A stretch of 13,263 nt of DNA from Chitinophagaceae bacterium UBA2793 (GCA_002352045.1 DEHT01000097.1:31569-44831); one strand, 5' to 3'. Shown: positions 5,285 to 13,229, numbered from the stretch's first letter. Numbers and translations are program-made. The notes: a model not told the origin generated them from the sequence alone.

Positions 5285-7123
5285 ATGAACAAGCAATCAA
5301 GCATAGGAATATCAGCCAAAATTTGGATAACCACAGTGGTACTTACCGCTGTACAAATATTAGTTGGCATAAGTATAGAGGAAGGTACGCCTCCCGGGTT
5401 TGCATTTTTTGTAGTACCCATTGCAACTACTATACTAAGTATTCCGGCACTTATTACTCTTGCAATTGTAATGCCTATTATTCAAAATAGGGTTGAAAAC
5501 CCTGCCAGTAAAATAAAGTGGTTATTGGTTTTGTTGCTGTTGATTTTATTACTCTATTCATTAGCCGCAATTGCATTGCTATTTGGTATTCATTCTTTCA
5601 ACTTCTCCGAAACCAATATAGAAGATCTTCAATACTTATTAGTTGCCCTGGGATTATTGGCAGTTGCCATTATCTTTTCTGTTGCTATTAATTATAAAGC
5701 CGTAATAAACTATTTCTACAACAGTAATTCATCTTTTTCATTTTCATTTTTTTTTAATTCAAAAAAATACAAAGCCATGGAAGAAATACAAAAAAGTGGG
5801 CCTGCTTTGCCTGCATCTAACAACAAAATTTTAATAAAAGGTTTTATTACCGGGTTTTTAATTCTGCTAATGTTGATACCCACCATTTTTATCAGCAACT
5901 TAATTAGCGAACGAGAAGCACGCCAAAAAGAAATTGTAAAAGAAGTGAGCAGCAAATGGGCTGCTACGCAAACGCTCTCCTGCCCGTTTTTAGTAGTACC
6001 CTATTCTTATGCCTACCAGGGGCAAGATGGCAAACCAGCCATCAACCAATCTCACTTAATTTTTTTGGCCGATACGGTAATGGTTGCCGGTAATATTTTG
6101 CCCGAAGAAAGGCAAAGGTCTATTTACAAAGTTTTGCTATATCGTTCTTCTATTGAGTACAAAGGAAATTTTAAAGTTACCCTGCCAACAGATATTGATG
6201 CCACAAAAATTGATTTTGGCAATGCAAAAATTTGCTTTACCCTAAGTGATTATAAAGGCATTGAAGAAGATGTGCTGGTTCAATTCAACAACGAAAAACT
6301 AATACTAAGGCCGGGCCTTCCTTTAAACGATTTTGGAAAAACAGGCCTCTCTGCTCCTGTTAAACTTGAAGCTGCCACACTATTAGCCGGCTTGCCTTTT
6401 AGTATGCAGATAAAAATTAAAGGCAGTGAGCAATTGCATTTTATACCCATGGCCAGCAGCAGCAAGTTTGAATTAAGTTCCAAATGGAACGACCCTTCTT
6501 TTGATGGTGAAATGCTACCCAACGAAAGAAAAGTTACCCAGGAAGGCTTTCATTCAAAATGGAGTTTTAACCAGGCCAATCTGCCTTTTTCTACAGTGAT
6601 ACAGCCCAATAGCCTGGGCGAAAACAAAATGAATTTTGGTGTAAGTCTTGTACAGCCTGCCGACCAATATGGTAAAACCATGCGAAGTGTAAAATATGCT
6701 ATCCTGTTTATTGGGCTTACGTTTGCCTTTTTCTTTATTATAGAACTGATGCAGCAAAAACCTTTTCACCCGGTACAGTATGTACTGGTTGGAATTGCAT
6801 TGGTAATATTTTATACGCTCCTACTTTCTTTTAGTGAGTTTATAAAATTTGATACAGCTTATATTATTGCCGCATTGGCTACCATATTACTGATTAGCGG
6901 GTATGCCAAAAGTCATTTTAAAAGTTGGAAAACGGCGGGCATCTTCTTTGGTTTACTATCGCTGTTGTATGCATTCATTTTTGTATTGATTCAATTGGAA
7001 GATACCGCCTTGCTGGTAGGCAGCATCGGATTATTTGTAGTGCTTGCATTGGCAATGTACGCCAGCAGAAAAATAAATTGGTATGGTACTGCTTCTTCTG
7101 AAACTGTAAGGGTAGCCTCATAA
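5285..7123 (+). CDS. creD: CreD-family inner membrane protein with an extra N-terminal four-helix domain
   Basis: The 612-residue frame has two parts. Residues 1-157 hold four hydrophobic segments (about 12-30, 38-65, 78-101, 115-135) and match nothing I recognise. Residues 165-612 look like a complete CreD: a first membrane helix (about 182-202), the following segment ISEREARQKEIVKEVSSKWA, a large periplasmic domain, and a C-terminal bundle of membrane helices. CreD from E. coli is about 450 residues, and the ATG at 5777 would give 448. The linker (NSSFSFSFFFNSKKYK) is low complexity and reads like an A/T-rich intergenic leader. The join may be a true fusion or an artefact of the nine-T run. 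CreD is linked to the CreBC regulon and envelope integrity; its molecular activity is unknown. Confidence 0.85.
   Translation: MNKQSSIGISAKIWITTVVLTAVQILVGISIEEGTPPGFAFFVVPIATTILSIPALITLAIVMPIIQNRVENPASKIKWLLVLLLLILLLYSLAAIALLFGIHSFNFSETNIEDLQYLLVALGLLAVAIIFSVAINYKAVINYFYNSNSSFSFSFFFNSKKYKAMEEIQKSGPALPASNNKILIKGFITGFLILLMLIPTIFISNLISEREARQKEIVKEVSSKWAATQTLSCPFLVVPYSYAYQGQDGKPAINQSHLIFLADTVMVAGNILPEERQRSIYKVLLYRSSIEYKGNFKVTLPTDIDATKIDFGNAKICFTLSDYKGIEEDVLVQFNNEKLILRPGLPLNDFGKTGLSAPVKLEAATLLAGLPFSMQIKIKGSEQLHFIPMASSSKFELSSKWNDPSFDGEMLPNERKVTQEGFHSKWSFNQANLPFSTVIQPNSLGENKMNFGVSLVQPADQYGKTMRSVKYAILFIGLTFAFFFIIELMQQKPFHPVQYVLVGIALVIFYTLLLSFSEFIKFDTAYIIAALATILLISGYAKSHFKSWKTAGIFFGLLSLLYAFIFVLIQLEDTALLVGSIGLFVVLALAMYASRKINWYGTASSETVRVAS
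5747..5755 (+). other. Nine-T homopolymer at the junction inside the creD frame
   Basis: The run encodes Phe155-Phe157. One added T changes the next codon to TAA, giving a 157-residue upstream membrane protein and leaving the ATG at 5777 to start a 448-residue CreD. One lost T gives a frame that ends at a TAA about 70 bases later. A run of seven A follows at 5761-5767. The tract may be a sequencing or assembly error, a phase-variable switch or a site of transcriptional slippage. Confidence 0.6.
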
Positions 7124-7135
7124 AATTCAAATTCT

Positions 7136-7612
7136 ATGTACAAAATCATTATTGGTACCCGATCGGCAATTTTAGTATGGCTAACGCATAGCCTTGCGTT
7201 GCCCATACTAAAGCTGATTCGCAAGCCGGAAAAATTTCCATTTACTTTAGATACATTACAAAGTTTTCCGCAAGGCAGTATGGGCAAAGAATTGGCCAAT
7301 TTTTTAAACGAGAAAAAAATAGCCCTTTTACCTTACTATGCAAGGCACGACATGAAGCATATTTTATTACAGTACGATACTACCGATGAAGGCGAAGGAT
7401 GCCTGCAATGTTTTATGCTCGGCAACAGGCACCTTTCCTTTCCGGTGGTAGCAACGGTGGTTTATTGTTTTGTTACCATGCCGGAGTATTGGAGTAAATT
7501 CAGGCAAGCTTACAGCAGAGGTAGAACCTCTCAACCCATTGCTGATTTAAACTGGATAGGCATTTTACAAACACCGGTAAAAGATTTACAGCAAATGCTG
7601 GCAAAAAAATAA
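7136..7612 (+). CDS. Coq4-family protein
   Basis: The 158-residue protein carries the Coq4 metal motif HDxxH-x11-E exactly: His71, Asp72, His75 and Glu87 within ARHDMKHILLQY and its continuation. The C-terminus YSRGRTSQPIADLNWIGILQ (126-145) matches the family ending of the R-GR-x-S-x-P-...-W type. Coq4 proteins act in ubiquinone synthesis at C1 of the ring. Bacteroidota generally use menaquinone, so the role here is probably different and is unknown. Family members are usually longer (about 220-260 residues), so this is a compact version. It lies 12 bp after creD and 6 bp before the lipid kinase gene, clearly within the operon. Confidence 0.8.
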   Translation: MYKIIIGTRSAILVWLTHSLALPILKLIRKPEKFPFTLDTLQSFPQGSMGKELANFLNEKKIALLPYYARHDMKHILLQYDTTDEGEGCLQCFMLGNRHLSFPVVATVVYCFVTMPEYWSKFRQAYSRGRTSQPIADLNWIGILQTPVKDLQQMLAKK

Positions 7613-7618
7613 ATAGAT

Positions 7619-7966
7619 ATGAAAAAGTTTTTATGGTCGTTTAAATATGCTGCCGAAGGCATTACTCATTGCATAAGAAATGAAAGAAATTGTACCATAC
7701 ATTGTATAGCAGCCATTGCAGTAATTATTGCAGCTTTTGTATATAAAATCAATCACACAGAATGGATGATTGTGTTAATGAACATTGCATTGGTAATAAG
7801 TCTCGAAATGCTGAATACCGCCATAGAAAAACTTTGCAACCTGCTGCATCCGCAGCACAACCCGGTTATTAAAACTATCAAAGATGTAGCGGCTGGCGCA
7901 GTATTGATTGCTGCTTTGGTAGCATTGGTTTGCGCTTGCATCATCTTTATTCCTAAAATATTTTAA
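7619..7966 (+). CDS. dgkA: DgkA-type diacylglycerol/undecaprenol kinase
   Basis: The 115-residue membrane enzyme shows the family landmarks in order: SFKYAAEGI at 7-15, RNERNCTIH at 20-28, three hydrophobic segments (about 29-44, 49-66, 90-111), the catalytic-site stretch SLEMLNTAIEKL at 61-72 with Glu63, Asn66 and Glu70, and KDVAAGAVL at 88-96. It forms trimers in the inner membrane and phosphorylates a lipid with ATP. In many bacteria outside the Proteobacteria this family acts on undecaprenol, feeding the carrier pool for peptidoglycan and glycan export, and sequence alone does not settle the lipid. Its place behind creD and coq4-like genes suggests a lipid or envelope theme. Confidence 0.92.
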   Translation: MKKFLWSFKYAAEGITHCIRNERNCTIHCIAAIAVIIAAFVYKINHTEWMIVLMNIALVISLEMLNTAIEKLCNLLHPQHNPVIKTIKDVAAGAVLIAALVALVCACIIFIPKIF

Positions 7967-7975
7967 AAATTAAAA

Positions 7976-8623
7976 ATGAAATCACCTTCTATAATTGCCA
8001 AGATGCTCAGCATTTTTCTAGCGTTGATTGCTGCAATGATATTATTTAGAATTTTTTACTCCGGCACCCTCAGCTATATTTTTATGAGTTGGAATATTTT
8101 TTTGGCCTGGGTGCCTTATATCATCAGCACTTATCTTTCGGTATATTCCAAAAAAGAAAAATGGAAGCAATTATTTTTGTTTTGTACCTGGCTATTGTTT
8201 TTTCCCAATGCCTTGTACATTGTAACCGACCTGGTACACCTGCAAGACGAAAGAAATATGCCCTGGTATTTTGATGCCATGCTTTTGTTTGCATCGGCTT
8301 TTGCAGGATTGTTGCTGGCATTTGTTTCGCTAAAAAATGTAGAGCGATATTTTTTATCCTTTCTCAGCCAAAGGCTTGTTAACATGCTTATTCCGGCATT
8401 GTTGTTTCTGGGTTCTTTTGGTGTTTACCTGGGTAGGTTTCAGCGCTGGAATAGTTGGAATATTGTGGATGCCCCCTTTGCTTTATCGCTCAATATTTTG
8501 CACTATGTAATCAATCCATTTGAAAATATAAAAGTGTGGGCAGTAACATTCTTATTTACGATTGTTTATTCATTGCTTTATTACAGTATTAAAATATTGC
8601 CGAAGGCGTTTGCAGAAAAGTAG
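7976..8623 (+). CDS. DUF1361 integral membrane protein
   Basis: The 215-residue protein has about six membrane segments (near 7-27, 32-55, 65-83, 98-118, 135-153, 184-207). It carries the DUF1361 hallmarks: WNIFLAWVPYI at 39-49, WLLFFPNALYIVTDLVHLQ at 72-90 and GVYLGRFQRWNSWNI at 149-163. The conserved Pro-Asn, Thr-Asp, His and Arg-Trp-Asn-Ser-Trp residues lie at helix ends and suggest a ligand or substrate site in the membrane, but no activity is known for the family. The gene is the last of the run, 9 bp after the lipid kinase gene. The ATG directly precedes the first hydrophobic segment and needs no change. Confidence 0.9.
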   Translation: MKSPSIIAKMLSIFLALIAAMILFRIFYSGTLSYIFMSWNIFLAWVPYIISTYLSVYSKKEKWKQLFLFCTWLLFFPNALYIVTDLVHLQDERNMPWYFDAMLLFASAFAGLLLAFVSLKNVERYFLSFLSQRLVNMLIPALLFLGSFGVYLGRFQRWNSWNIVDAPFALSLNILHYVINPFENIKVWAVTFLFTIVYSLLYYSIKILPKAFAEK

Positions 8624-8656
8624 AAATGAAGAGCTGGGGGAGTTTATCGATAAGAA

Positions 8657-8681
8657 TTTAAAAAACTAAGTAGCTTTTTTG
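8657..8681 (+). terminator. Weak AT-rich hairpin with T-run after the DUF1361 gene
   Basis: A run of A followed by CTA can pair, with one bulge, to TAG and CTTTTTT at 8671-8680. It lies about 35 bases past the stop of the last operon gene, where a terminator would be expected. The stem is short and almost all A-T, so this is only a candidate; the nearby REP-like hairpins may also stop transcription. Confidence 0.25.
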
Positions 8682-8745
8682 CATTTGTGTACCAAAAATA
8701 CGAAGCCGGCATTTAGAAATGATTCAACCGTAAGCAATTACTATT

Positions 8746-8801
8746 TATCGCTTAAAGCGATAATATAAAACTTCGAAACTGGAAGTTTCGAAGAGCAGCG
8801 G
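8746..8801. repeat. Double-palindrome repeat, copy 1
   Basis: The element opens with a 17-bp palindrome, TATCGCTT and AAGCGATA around one A (8746-8762). After an eight-base AT spacer comes a hairpin with 10-bp arms CTTCGAAACT (8771-8780) and AGTTTCGAAG (8784-8793) around GGA, then AGCAGCGG. The design resembles REP elements or small non-autonomous palindromic repeats. Confidence 0.85.
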
Positions 8802-8955
8802 AGCAGCGGTAGAAATGAAAGCTGGAATTTATAGATATGCATAATAAACTTAACACTAATAACAATAAAGGGTTTGACGTAAAAATTTGCAAGGGAAAGG
8901 ATCAACTTTCGTAAGTCCTGCATTTTTTTGCTCTATTAACCATAACACAGCAATC

Positions 8956-9011
8956 TATCGCTTAAAGCGATATTATAAAACTTCGAAACTGGAAGTTTCG
9001 AAGAGCAGCGG
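8956..9011. repeat. Double-palindrome repeat, copy 2
   Basis: This copy matches copy 1 at 55 of 56 positions (A at 8763, T at 8973) and has the same orientation, with both palindromes intact: the 17-bp one at 8956-8972 and the 10-bp-arm hairpin at 8981-9003. The sequences between and around the copies are not obviously duplicated, so this looks like two insertions of one element rather than one large duplication. Confidence 0.85.
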
Positions 9012-9093
9012 CAGCAAAGAGAAGAAAAGTTTGCAGAAAACAAACATACCAGGCAATAACCCAGTATGCTTGATATAATGTTATTATAATTTC

Positions 9094-12000
9094 TTAAAAA
9101 TCTAACCCTAAAGAAAGATACATTACTGGGGTTCCTTTAAAGAAACCACTCATTGGCCAGCCGGCATCAAATTTTACAAAGTAACCAAATACTGTGCTGC
9201 GGGCACCAAAGCCATAGCCACCGGCAAACGGGCCAAGCCCGCCGGCTTTTACTTTTACCGTTACATTATCGTTGGTATAGGTCATGGTAGGCCTTTTTAA
9301 TCCATCGTATTTGCCATTCCATGCAGTGCCCAAATCAACAAACTGCGTAATCATAAAATTTCTAAGAAAGGCATTGTTCACCGTTTTATCAAAGAAGGTA
9401 GAAACAATGGGCAAACGGAATTCGCTGTTTAAAACAATGGCATTGTTTCCATTGGCAGCGTTTTGAATATAGCCCCGCATGTTTACGGCCAGGCTTTGAA
9501 AAGCATAATCCTGGTCGGCATCGGGTTGGTTGCCGGTATTAAAATATCGGTCTTTCACATTTCCGTTGTTATCTATTTTTTGATTGTTGCCAAACATCAG
9601 CCAGCCATCCATTCCACCTAAGTAGTAAATGAATTTTTGATTACCCCAACTGAAATCGGCGGCTGCTCTACCTGCCCAAATAAAGTTGCGATAAATAGGA
9701 TAGTAATAGCGGGCATCAATACCTAAGTTAAACGTATTGGGCCCATCGGAAAACTGCACTTTGCTTACCTGACGATTCCAATCTATTCCTACTTTATAAC
9801 GCAGGCCATTCCAAATATTTTCGGTTGGGTTCAAGGTATTGTCATAAACAAACTCGGCTCTGCTTACAGAATACAATTTTCTGCTGTTGTAAAAAATGCC
9901 GCTCAGTTGGTCCATTTCAGAAACTGAAATATTATCGGAGCGAATGCCGGTAGTAAGTCTAACACTTTTTACTTCATCAAAAGGATAAGCAATATTTGCC
10001 TGGTACAAATTGGTAAATACTTTTCCGGGATAAGCAGCAAAGGGATTTCCCAGGGTATCGGTTATAAGAATGTCGGTGTTTTGTACATTCCTGTAATAAG
10101 TAAGTCCCCAATCAATTCTTCTTTTTAAATTTTGGAAACTTGCCAACCACTCATTGTCTTTTAAATTGGTTCCAATTCTAAATGCACCGCTTATTTTTAT
10201 ATCTTCCAAAAGGTCCGATGTTCCCAATCTTATTAAGCCATTCAATGGTGTGCTGCTGTTGAGCATTATTGGGCCCGAGCCTCCGCCATAAACCTGGTAT
10301 TTATTAATCAAAACATTGCTGCTCAAATTGAGCCCGGCAAAATCGGCACTAAATTTTTTAGGTTTGTATGGATAAAGTTTGGCTGTTGCTAATGCCGATG
10401 GAAAACTTGTTTCGGTACCAACAATGGCACCCACTTTTATTTCTTTGTTGGAAGAGTCGGTTTCAAATTCGGTTTGAAAAATATCGCCTTCATTTTTTAG
10501 GGTATCAGCCACCGTTGGTGAAGGTTTAAAAGCATCTACCGCAGTTAAGGTACTTTCCCTCATTGTCTTTTTTGCGTATTCGGTGGGCTGTGCGGTTATA
10601 TTTCTTTTGTTCAAAGCCAATTCATCAATTTTGAGTTTGTACAAAATTTTATCATCGCTTTGCCGGGTTACTTCGCTCACCTGGTTATTTTCACCGGCAA
10701 TTTTTGTTTCTACAATACTGCTGGGGTAATTGCTGATGGGGAACGAATAAGCGCTATCGGCCGTTACTGAAACCACGGCGACAGAATCTACATCTGCTTT
10801 TTTATACACCCGTAAAGCACTGTCAACTTCCTGCGCTGAGGGGTTTCTTAAAATATCATCGCCAATTAATACTAACGTATCTACTCCCATTCTTGTGGTT
10901 GTAAAAAATCCGGCATAGCGGTTGGCAATACCATTTTCATCGCTAATAAATGTAAAATGGTTGCTATTGTACTGCATGGGAAACCTTGCATTGCCATACT
11001 TTACATTGCTGAGTTGGGTAATTTGATTTAGTTCGGGCTTATCTCCAAAATCGGTAATCATAAAAATATTGAACCGGTTGTTGCTGGGCAAAACCGTATC
11101 GGCTGTTTTTGCTGTTGCATTGGGACGGTTGCTGCTGAATATGATGCCTGTTTTTCCCGGGAAAGCTATTGGGCTTGCATCAAGGTTATCATATACATCG
11201 TTGGTAATTTGCTTGAGTGTTTCCTTATCCACATCATAAGTGTAAATATCGGTGTGCCCGTTTTTTACTGCCGATAACAATAGTGTTTTGCTATCTAGCA
11301 TATACTTCATGTCCTGTATTTGGTCTATCTTACTACTTAAAACAGTTTTATTGTATTTAATACGAGTAACAAGGTCGTACACAAAAAGGTTGAGTTTACC
11401 CTCTTTAATATATGCCACAGCAATACGACTTCCTTTTGGATCCCAGGCCATTTGCGGATAGGTAGGATTTATTTCGTTTTCATAATTTCTTACACCAAAC
11501 TTCAATAAAGTTTTGTATTCAAAATCTTCGCTTAGCAGCACTCTTGTAATTCCTTTTTTCCATTGAGTAACCACAAAAGAGTTATTGCGTTTATTGGGGT
11601 TTACATTAAAACGATAATAATTTAGGCGCTTACTGATTGTAAACCCTTCTACATAATTTCCTTTGGGATAGGCTTTTCTTCTGCGGATATCCTGGTAATA
11701 TTTATCCGTCTGATATTCCATAAACTCCCTCAACAATGCATTAAATTTAAGCTTGGTAATTTGCTGGCTGGCTTTGTTTAAACTTCGATACTGCCTGGTT
11801 AAATAAAAGAAGTAGGTAACATTTTCTTTTTTATATTTTTCTTCAATAAAATACCAAAATGCATGACCGGCTAATTGTGGCCGGTGAAAAGAAAGAGTAG
11901 AGAATTTATTATAATTACCACTCAGCAATTCACTTTTTAAATCGTCATCGAGCTCTGCACTCCAGTTTTCGCCAATATATGCAACGTAACCATCGGTGAG

Positions 12001-12516
12001 CCATTTAGGTAAATCGAGCAAAGCCTGGTTACCGGCTACTTCGCCAATATCGTCGCCAAATAATAAGTTTTGTGTAATGCTGCGTGCAATGCCCTGCCTT
12101 ATTTGCCGGTTAAGGTTGGCATGGTTTCCATCAAAGTAAACCGGCAATTTATTGTTTACAAAATTGGTAAGACCGCCGGTTTTTAAAATATCGGTTTCGA
12201 GGCCAATATTCGATTGTTGAAAATCGGAATACTGGTTATATACAATAATATTAGCCCTGCGTTGTAAACTGTTTTCGGTGGCAGCCTCTATTTGTGGCAA
12301 CTCCTGTTCGGCAGCCTGCAATACATATTTTGCCAACTCTTCACCACCCTGGTAAAAATAAACATTGAAGTTTTTGGTTTGATAATATTGCCATTTAAAC
12401 TTGGCAAACTGAACCCGATTTCTGCCAAATAAAACAGAGTTAACCTGGGCAAATGAAACTACAGATGATAATACAAGCAAAAAGGATATTACAATTATTC
12501 TGCTGAACTTTGACAT
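9094..12516 (-). CDS. Large secreted protein: degenerate peptidase-MA-like domain, TolB-like propeller, Omp85-like barrel
   Basis: The 1140-residue protein has a signal peptide with likely cleavage at SFA-Q (residue 23/24). Residues about 40-280 resemble gluzincin (peptidase MA) proteins, including LPKWLTDGYVAY at 169-180, equal to the usual P-x-W-L-x-E-G-x-A-x-Y. The HExxH position aligns with QGIAR near 141-145, so catalytic residues appear lost. Residues about 300-545 hold TolB/PD40-type propeller blades (YPQMAWDPKGSRIAV, GIIFSSNRPN, HFTFISDENGIANRY). A Ser/Thr/Asp-rich linker (about 555-715) precedes a barrel (about 720-1140) with FVDLGTAW, YGFGARSTVFGYFVKFDAGW and a terminal Phe, as in Omp85/surface-antigen proteins. 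It should lie in the outer membrane; the role is unknown. Confidence 0.85.
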   Translation of the reverse strand: MSKFSRIIVISFLLVLSSVVSFAQVNSVLFGRNRVQFAKFKWQYYQTKNFNVYFYQGGEELAKYVLQAAEQELPQIEAATENSLQRRANIIVYNQYSDFQQSNIGLETDILKTGGLTNFVNNKLPVYFDGNHANLNRQIRQGIARSITQNLLFGDDIGEVAGNQALLDLPKWLTDGYVAYIGENWSAELDDDLKSELLSGNYNKFSTLSFHRPQLAGHAFWYFIEEKYKKENVTYFFYLTRQYRSLNKASQQITKLKFNALLREFMEYQTDKYYQDIRRRKAYPKGNYVEGFTISKRLNYYRFNVNPNKRNNSFVVTQWKKGITRVLLSEDFEYKTLLKFGVRNYENEINPTYPQMAWDPKGSRIAVAYIKEGKLNLFVYDLVTRIKYNKTVLSSKIDQIQDMKYMLDSKTLLLSAVKNGHTDIYTYDVDKETLKQITNDVYDNLDASPIAFPGKTGIIFSSNRPNATAKTADTVLPSNNRFNIFMITDFGDKPELNQITQLSNVKYGNARFPMQYNSNHFTFISDENGIANRYAGFFTTTRMGVDTLVLIGDDILRNPSAQEVDSALRVYKKADVDSVAVVSVTADSAYSFPISNYPSSIVETKIAGENNQVSEVTRQSDDKILYKLKIDELALNKRNITAQPTEYAKKTMRESTLTAVDAFKPSPTVADTLKNEGDIFQTEFETDSSNKEIKVGAIVGTETSFPSALATAKLYPYKPKKFSADFAGLNLSSNVLINKYQVYGGGSGPIMLNSSTPLNGLIRLGTSDLLEDIKISGAFRIGTNLKDNEWLASFQNLKRRIDWGLTYYRNVQNTDILITDTLGNPFAAYPGKVFTNLYQANIAYPFDEVKSVRLTTGIRSDNISVSEMDQLSGIFYNSRKLYSVSRAEFVYDNTLNPTENIWNGLRYKVGIDWNRQVSKVQFSDGPNTFNLGIDARYYYPIYRNFIWAGRAAADFSWGNQKFIYYLGGMDGWLMFGNNQKIDNNGNVKDRYFNTGNQPDADQDYAFQSLAVNMRGYIQNAANGNNAIVLNSEFRLPIVSTFFDKTVNNAFLRNFMITQFVDLGTAWNGKYDGLKRPTMTYTNDNVTVKVKAGGLGPFAGGYGFGARSTVFGYFVKFDAGWPMSGFFKGTPVMYLSLGLDF

Positions 12517-12536
12517 ACGGTGTTATTATTGAATTC

Positions 12537-12564
12537 TAAAATTACTTTATTTCGGGTTAACCAA
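12537..12564 (-). promoter_or_regulatory. Candidate promoter of the large outer-membrane protein gene
   Basis: On the minus strand TTG (12564-12562) is followed after 17 bases by TAATTTTA (12544-12537), one mismatch from TAnnTTTG. The ATG at 12516 lies 20 bases further on. The 70-bp divergent spacer must also hold the promoter of the plus-strand hydrolase, for which no clear box was found. Confidence 0.35.
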
Positions 12565-12586
12565 TAAAATCTTTTAAATCAACGAA

Positions 12587-13225
12587 ATGTTACAAATTAA
12601 ATCCTTTGAATTTAATCCCATACAGGAAAATACCTATATACTTTTCAACGAAAGTAAACAAGCTATCATTATTGACCCCGGTTGTTATTATGATGATGAA
12701 AAAGATGTATTGAGTAGTTTTATTGATAAGATGGGCCTTAAGCCCGAAATGCTGCTTAATACGCATTGCCATTTAGATCATATATTCGGCAATAAATATG
12801 TTTCCGAAAAATATCAGCTCCCATTATGCATACACAGGGGTGAAAAAATTGTGCTGGACGATGCGCCCTTGAGAGGCCTGATGTTTAACTTGCCTTTTGA
12901 TAATTACATTGGTACTATTAATTATATAGAAGAAGCAGACAACATTCCACTGGGAAAGGATGCTTTAAAAGTTTTACTTACTCCGGGGCATAGTCCGGCA
13001 AGCCTTAGTTTTTACTGTGAAGCCGATGAGTTTATTGTGAGCGGCGATGTACTTTTTAAACAAAGTATTGGCCGTACCGATTTACCGGGCGGCGATTTTG
13101 ACACTTTAATCAACAGCATTCAAACCAAACTATTTACCCTACCCGATGCAACCAAAGTGTATAGTGGGCATGGGCCTGTAACAAGTATTGGGTACGAAAA
13201 AAGGAATAATCCGTTTTTAGTTTAG
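12587..13225 (+). CDS. Metallo-beta-lactamase-fold hydrolase, glyoxalase II-like
   Basis: The 212-residue cytosolic protein keeps the full metal set of the MBL fold: THCHLDH at 59-65 (His60, His62, Asp64, His65), GHS with His135, GDVLF with the bridging Asp154, and SGHGP with His195. QENTYIL at 13-19, IIIDPG at 27-32 and IGRTDLPGG at 161-169 are typical of glyoxalase II / YcbL-like hydrolases, which cleave thioesters such as S-lactoylglutathione. The protein lacks the C-terminal helical glutathione-binding domain of classical glyoxalase II (about 250 residues), so the natural thiol substrate may differ; Bacteroidota often lack glutathione. The start at 12587 is the only sensible ATG. It is divergent from the large outer-membrane protein gene, with 70 bp between them. 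Confidence 0.92.
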   Translation: MLQIKSFEFNPIQENTYILFNESKQAIIIDPGCYYDDEKDVLSSFIDKMGLKPEMLLNTHCHLDHIFGNKYVSEKYQLPLCIHRGEKIVLDDAPLRGLMFNLPFDNYIGTINYIEEADNIPLGKDALKVLLTPGHSPASLSFYCEADEFIVSGDVLFKQSIGRTDLPGGDFDTLINSIQTKLFTLPDATKVYSGHGPVTSIGYEKRNNPFLV

Positions 13226-13229
13226 TTCA

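Larger units (their letters stand above)
8624..9093. other. 470-bp gene-free region with two double-palindrome repeats
   Basis: Six-frame reading shows only short frames that run through the repeats and have no recognisable protein character. The region holds two copies of a 56-bp element 210 bp apart. A further short similarity, GTAGAAATGAA followed by AGCTGG, occurs at about 8621 and 8809. The last bases before the minus-strand gene include a 15-bp AT-only palindrome. No tRNA or recognisable RNA gene was seen. Confidence 0.6.

Noticed and set aside
8746..9011. CRISPR array or integron attC sites
   Set aside because: Only two repeats lie 210 bp apart, so there is no spacer series. The hairpins lack the RYYYAAC and GTTRRRY ends of attC sites, and no cas or integrase gene is present.
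8741..9078. Short frames on both strands in the gene-free region (minus 8741-8923, plus 8887-9078)
   Set aside because: Both run through the double-palindrome repeat copies, have no recognisable motifs and have no promoter or suitable leader.
11252..11461. Plus-strand frame inside the large minus-strand gene
   Set aside because: It lies wholly opposite the propeller-coding region, whose translation has clear blade motifs. The antisense peptide looks random.
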